DNA from: Clostridiales bacterium UBA1742
Lineage (GTDB): Bacteria > Bacillota > Clostridia > TANB77 > CAG-508
DNA: 7,479 bases
NCBI GenBank assembly: GCA_002314935.1
Contig: DCHW01000053.1
Coordinates: forward strand, 1-7,479
Direction: 5' to 3'
A program made the position numbers and the translations under genes. Positions 6,701 to 7,479 of the stretch are shown piece after piece. The notes under the pieces are model-generated. The model was not told the DNA's origin and searched no databases. It saw only the letters and a program-made list of their open reading frames with translations. Every line of letters begins with the position of its first letter. The first letter of the stretch is position 1.

Positions 6701-7269
6701 GGTATATAGATTCATGTAAAAAAATTAAATATATGTTCCCAAAGGCACATGCTGTTGCGTATGTTACTATGGCATTTAGAATAGCATGGTTTAAAGTAAA
6801 TCATCCATTGGCATATTATGCTGCATATTTTAGTATAAGAGCTGATGATTTTGATAGTGAAATTATGATATATGGAAAAGAAAAAGTTAGAGAAAAAATG
6901 AAGGAGCTAGAAAAACTAGGAAACCATGTTACAGCAAAGGAAAAGGGAATGTATACTGTTTTAGAAATAGTTTTAGAAATGTATGAAAGAGGTTTAGAAT
7001 TTTTACCAATAGATTTATATAAATCTGATAGTAAGAAATTTCAAATTGAAGAAGGTAAAATAAGGCCACCACTTTCAAGTATTGCAGGATTAGGAGAAGT
7101 TGCTGCTGTTGGAATACAAAAAGCAGTTGAAGAAGAAAATGGAAAATTTATATCAATAGATGATTTACAAAGAAAATCTAAAGCAGGAAAATCAGTTATG
7201 GATTTACTAAAAAGATTTGGATGTTTATCTGGAATGAGTCAAAGCAATCAATTAAGTTTATTTGGATAA
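2989..7269 (+). CDS. polC: DNA polymerase III PolC-type, full length across three +1 frameshifts
   Basis: Replicative DNA polymerase of low-GC Gram-positive bacteria, copying DNA at the fork and proofreading through its own 3'-5' exonuclease. Homology runs without a break in content from 2989 to 7269, but in four segments: 2989-3753, 3755-4930, 4932-6470 and 6472-7269. Skipping one C at 3754, 4931 and 6471 gives a continuous protein of 1425 residues, close to the usual PolC length of about 1430-1440. Domain order is normal: N-terminal domain, OB fold, PHP with inserted exonuclease, zinc site, palm, fingers, helix-hairpin-helix region and C-terminal clamp-binding motif. All recognisable catalytic residues are kept, and there are no other frame breaks or in-frame stops. 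The gene therefore looks selected for function, not decayed. An ATG at 2977 would add four residues. A conventional gene caller would report several broken pieces. The product should be regarded as PolC made by frameshifting unless the bases prove wrong. Confidence 0.9.
3754..3754 (+). other. +1 frameshift site 1: AAT-C-GGA
   Basis: The incoming frame reads AGA AAT CGG AAA AAC and stops eight codons after CGG begins to be read out. The downstream frame reads AAT, skip C3754, GGA AAA ACA TTA TTA ATG TTT, which translates as NGKTLLMF and restores the conserved OB-fold strand. The skipped base makes a CGG codon in the incoming frame and is followed by a conserved glycine codon GGA. An A5 run lies at 3757-3761. 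An indel there would also restore frame but would give Arg instead of the family Gly, so the position at C3754 is preferred. Confidence 0.8.
3755..4930 (+). CDS. polC: PolC segment 2 of 4: OB fold, PHP domain and proofreading exonuclease
   Basis: Residues 256-647. It completes the OB fold (FNLYDGTSTITCK). The PHP domain begins at about residue 336, with the metal-site motif HLHTQMS (His340, His342) and AITDHG. As in all PolC proteins, a DnaQ/epsilon-like exonuclease is inserted into the PHP domain: ExoI DIETTG (Asp421, Glu423), ExoII HNADFD (about 501-506, Asp506) and ExoIII HRALDD (His559, Asp564). The full DEDDh set is present, so proofreading should be active. The second half of the PHP domain then resumes (SYHAIILVKNLKGLRNLYELIS). 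The segment ends at DGLIL; in the incoming frame CGG and then TAG follow. Unshifted translation would stop immediately after the exonuclease and part of the PHP domain. Confidence 0.88.
4931..4931 (+). other. +1 frameshift site 2: TTA-C-GGT, with CGG followed by TAG
   Basis: The incoming frame reads ATA TTA CGG TAG, so a stop follows CGG at once. Skipping C4931 gives TTA GGT AGT GCA TGT GAA, translated LGSACEQGELY, the conserved PHP-domain motif of PolC. There is no homopolymer at the junction, and the position is fixed almost to the base: the coding on the left is good up to Leu (TTA), and the coding on the right is good from Gly (GGT). Confidence 0.88.
4932..6470 (+). CDS. polC: PolC segment 3 of 4: end of PHP, zinc site and polymerase palm
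   Basis: Residues 648-1160. It starts at the PHP motif GSACEQGE and continues to ATCDVHFMDPED. It then enters the polymerase core, with SRGSVGSSFVA (nucleotide binding, as in the family). The PolC-specific four-cysteine zinc site follows: CPNC at 898-901 and CPKC at 922-925. The palm follows: PDIDLNFSGEYQ gives two catalytic aspartates (Asp951, Asp953). KTFKAGTVGTIAEKTAFGYV, TTGQHPGGI and then LKLDMLGHDDPT carry the likely third (Asp1076). The 125-residue gap between the first and third matches the spacing known for PolC. It ends at FEELIRIS; the incoming frame next has CGG, and a stop lies at 6525-6527. Confidence 0.9.
6471..6471 (+). other. +1 frameshift site 3: TCA-C-GGA
   Basis: The incoming frame reads AGA ATA TCA CGG ATT ATC and hits TAA at 6525-6527. 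Skipping C6471 gives TCA GGA TTA TCA CAC GGT ACA GAT GTA TGG, translated SGLSHGTDVW, the conserved PolC fingers-region motif. There is no homopolymer at the junction. A second CGG at 6483-6485, just downstream, straddles CAC and GGT and causes no disturbance, which is a useful internal control. Confidence 0.86.
6472..7269 (+). CDS. polC: PolC segment 4 of 4: fingers, helix-hairpin-helix and clamp-binding tail
   Basis: Residues 1161-1425. It opens with GLSHGTDVWLNNAETLI and continues through the fingers (CTRDDIMTYLM, then PEWYIDSCKKIKYMFPKAHAVAYVTMAFRIAWFKVNHP). Next come the duplex-binding/helix-hairpin-helix region (SSIAGLGEVAAVGIQKAVEE) and the C-terminal motif QLSLF at 1420-1424, with one further Gly before the stop. 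QLSLF is a standard sliding-clamp (DnaN) binding motif and sits where other PolC proteins have it. A complete and well-placed C-terminus after three frame changes argues strongly that the whole reading is functional. The bases from 6472 to the first ATG (6574) are coding, not a gap. Confidence 0.9.
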   Translation, partial: GLSHGTDVWLNNAETLINEGTATLSDAICTRDDIMTYLMKMNLPAQDSFKIMECVRKGKGLTEEQEALMREYNVPEWYIDSCKKIKYMFPKAHAVAYVTMAFRIAWFKVNHPLAYYAAYFSIRADDFDSEIMIYGKEKVREKMKELEKLGNHVTAKEKGMYTVLEIVLEMYERGLEFLPIDLYKSDSKKFQIEEGKIRPPLSSIAGLGEVAAVGIQKAVEEENGKFISIDDLQRKSKAGKSVMDLLKRFGCLSGMSQSNQLSLFG

Positions 7270-7300
7270 ATTTGATTTATTTTTAAATAAATATATAAAA

Positions 7301-7306
7301 AGGAGG
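7301..7306 (+). promoter_or_regulatory. Strong Shine-Dalgarno site of the terminal prepilin-like gene
   Basis: AGGAGG lies 10 bases before the ATG at 7317. It is the strongest ribosome site in the window, which suggests high translation of the pilin-like product relative to polC. Confidence 0.7.
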
Positions 7307-7316
7307 AGTTTCAAAA

Positions 7317-7479
7317 ATGAAACAAAAAACAAAAGAAAAAGGAATTACATTAATAGCATTAGTAATAACAGTAATAGTAATGTTAATATTAGTAGCGGTG
7401 AGTGTAAACATAGCAATGAATGGAGGAATATTTACAAAAGCAAGAAAAGCAGCGTTTCAAGCAGATGTAGCAAAATACA
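7317..7479 (+). CDS. Type IV prepilin-like protein, N-terminal part only (runs off the window)
   Basis: Fifty-four residues are visible before the window ends. A short basic leader, MKQKTKEKG, is followed by a hydrophobic stretch (ITLIALVITVIVMLILVAVSV, here about residues 10-30) and then an amphipathic start (NGGIFTKARKAAFQAD). This is the arrangement of class III signal peptides of type IV pilins and pseudopilins, with cleavage by prepilin peptidase expected between Gly9 and Ile10. The usual Glu at position 5 of the mature protein is Ala here (ITLIA instead of FTLIE). To my knowledge pilin-like proteins of this ITLIALV type are common in low-GC Clostridia. The likely role is a surface filament or secretion pseudopilus subunit. 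The gene follows polC by 47 bases with no clear terminator, so cotranscription is possible, but the function looks unrelated to replication. Confidence 0.75.
   Translation, partial: MKQKTKEKGITLIALVITVIVMLILVAVSVNIAMNGGIFTKARKAAFQADVAKY

Noticed and set aside
2989..7269. polC as a decaying pseudogene
   Set aside because: Every recognisable catalytic and metal residue is intact, along with the zinc site and the C-terminal clamp motif. Length is normal and there are no other stops or frame breaks. Decay would not place all lesions at C before a glycine codon.
7276..7291. Inverted repeat after polC as a terminator
   Set aside because: It is a 7-bp pure A/T palindrome with a two-base centre and no following T-run. 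In this base composition that is expected by chance.
7272..7299. TTGATT and TATAAA as a promoter for the pilin-like gene
   Set aside because: With this spacing the transcript would start at about the Shine-Dalgarno sequence itself, leaving no usable ribosome site.

Overview
The window is a very AT-rich piece of a Bacillota-type chromosome. The gene order uppS, cdsA, rseP, polC is characteristic of Firmicutes. PolC (a Gram-positive-type replicative polymerase), strong A/T bias at third codon positions, AGA as the dominant Arg codon and clear Shine-Dalgarno sites all suggest a low-GC, Clostridia-like, possibly uncultured gut lineage. The taxon is an inference; no marker here fixes it.

Layout, all on the + strand. 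Positions 1-112 hold a terminator-like hairpin and a candidate promoter. uppS (113-856) makes undecaprenyl diphosphate for cell-wall lipid carrier. cdsA (880-1683) makes CDP-diacylglycerol for phospholipids. rseP (1699-2967) is a membrane-embedded site-2 protease. polC (about 2989-7269) is the replicative DNA polymerase with built-in proofreading exonuclease. A prepilin-like gene begins at 7317 and runs off the end. The first four genes are closely spaced with no terminators between them and look like one operon for envelope lipids, membrane proteolysis and replication. dxr and ispG, which often sit on either side of rseP in this cluster, are absent.

The main observation is in polC. The gene is full length (about 1425 residues, with all recognisable domains and catalytic residues) but is split over three reading-frame changes. 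All three need the same correction, skipping one C. At each site the C precedes a conserved glycine codon, so the incoming frame presents a CGG codon: AAT-C-GGA, TTA-C-GGT and TCA-C-GGA. On the + strand CGG occurs 13 times. Ten straddle two codons; the only three in frame are exactly these three sites. No CGG is read as an ordinary sense codon in about 2,400 codons. This pattern is not what random sequencing error or gene decay would give. It suggests that CGG is undecoded, or poorly decoded, as Arg in this organism, and that ribosomes meeting it move +1 and read the overlapping GGN as glycine (equivalently, CGGN read as a four-base glycine codon). An essential gene would then carry three productive +1 frameshift sites. 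That mechanism is inferred; the reading-frame pattern itself is visible directly.
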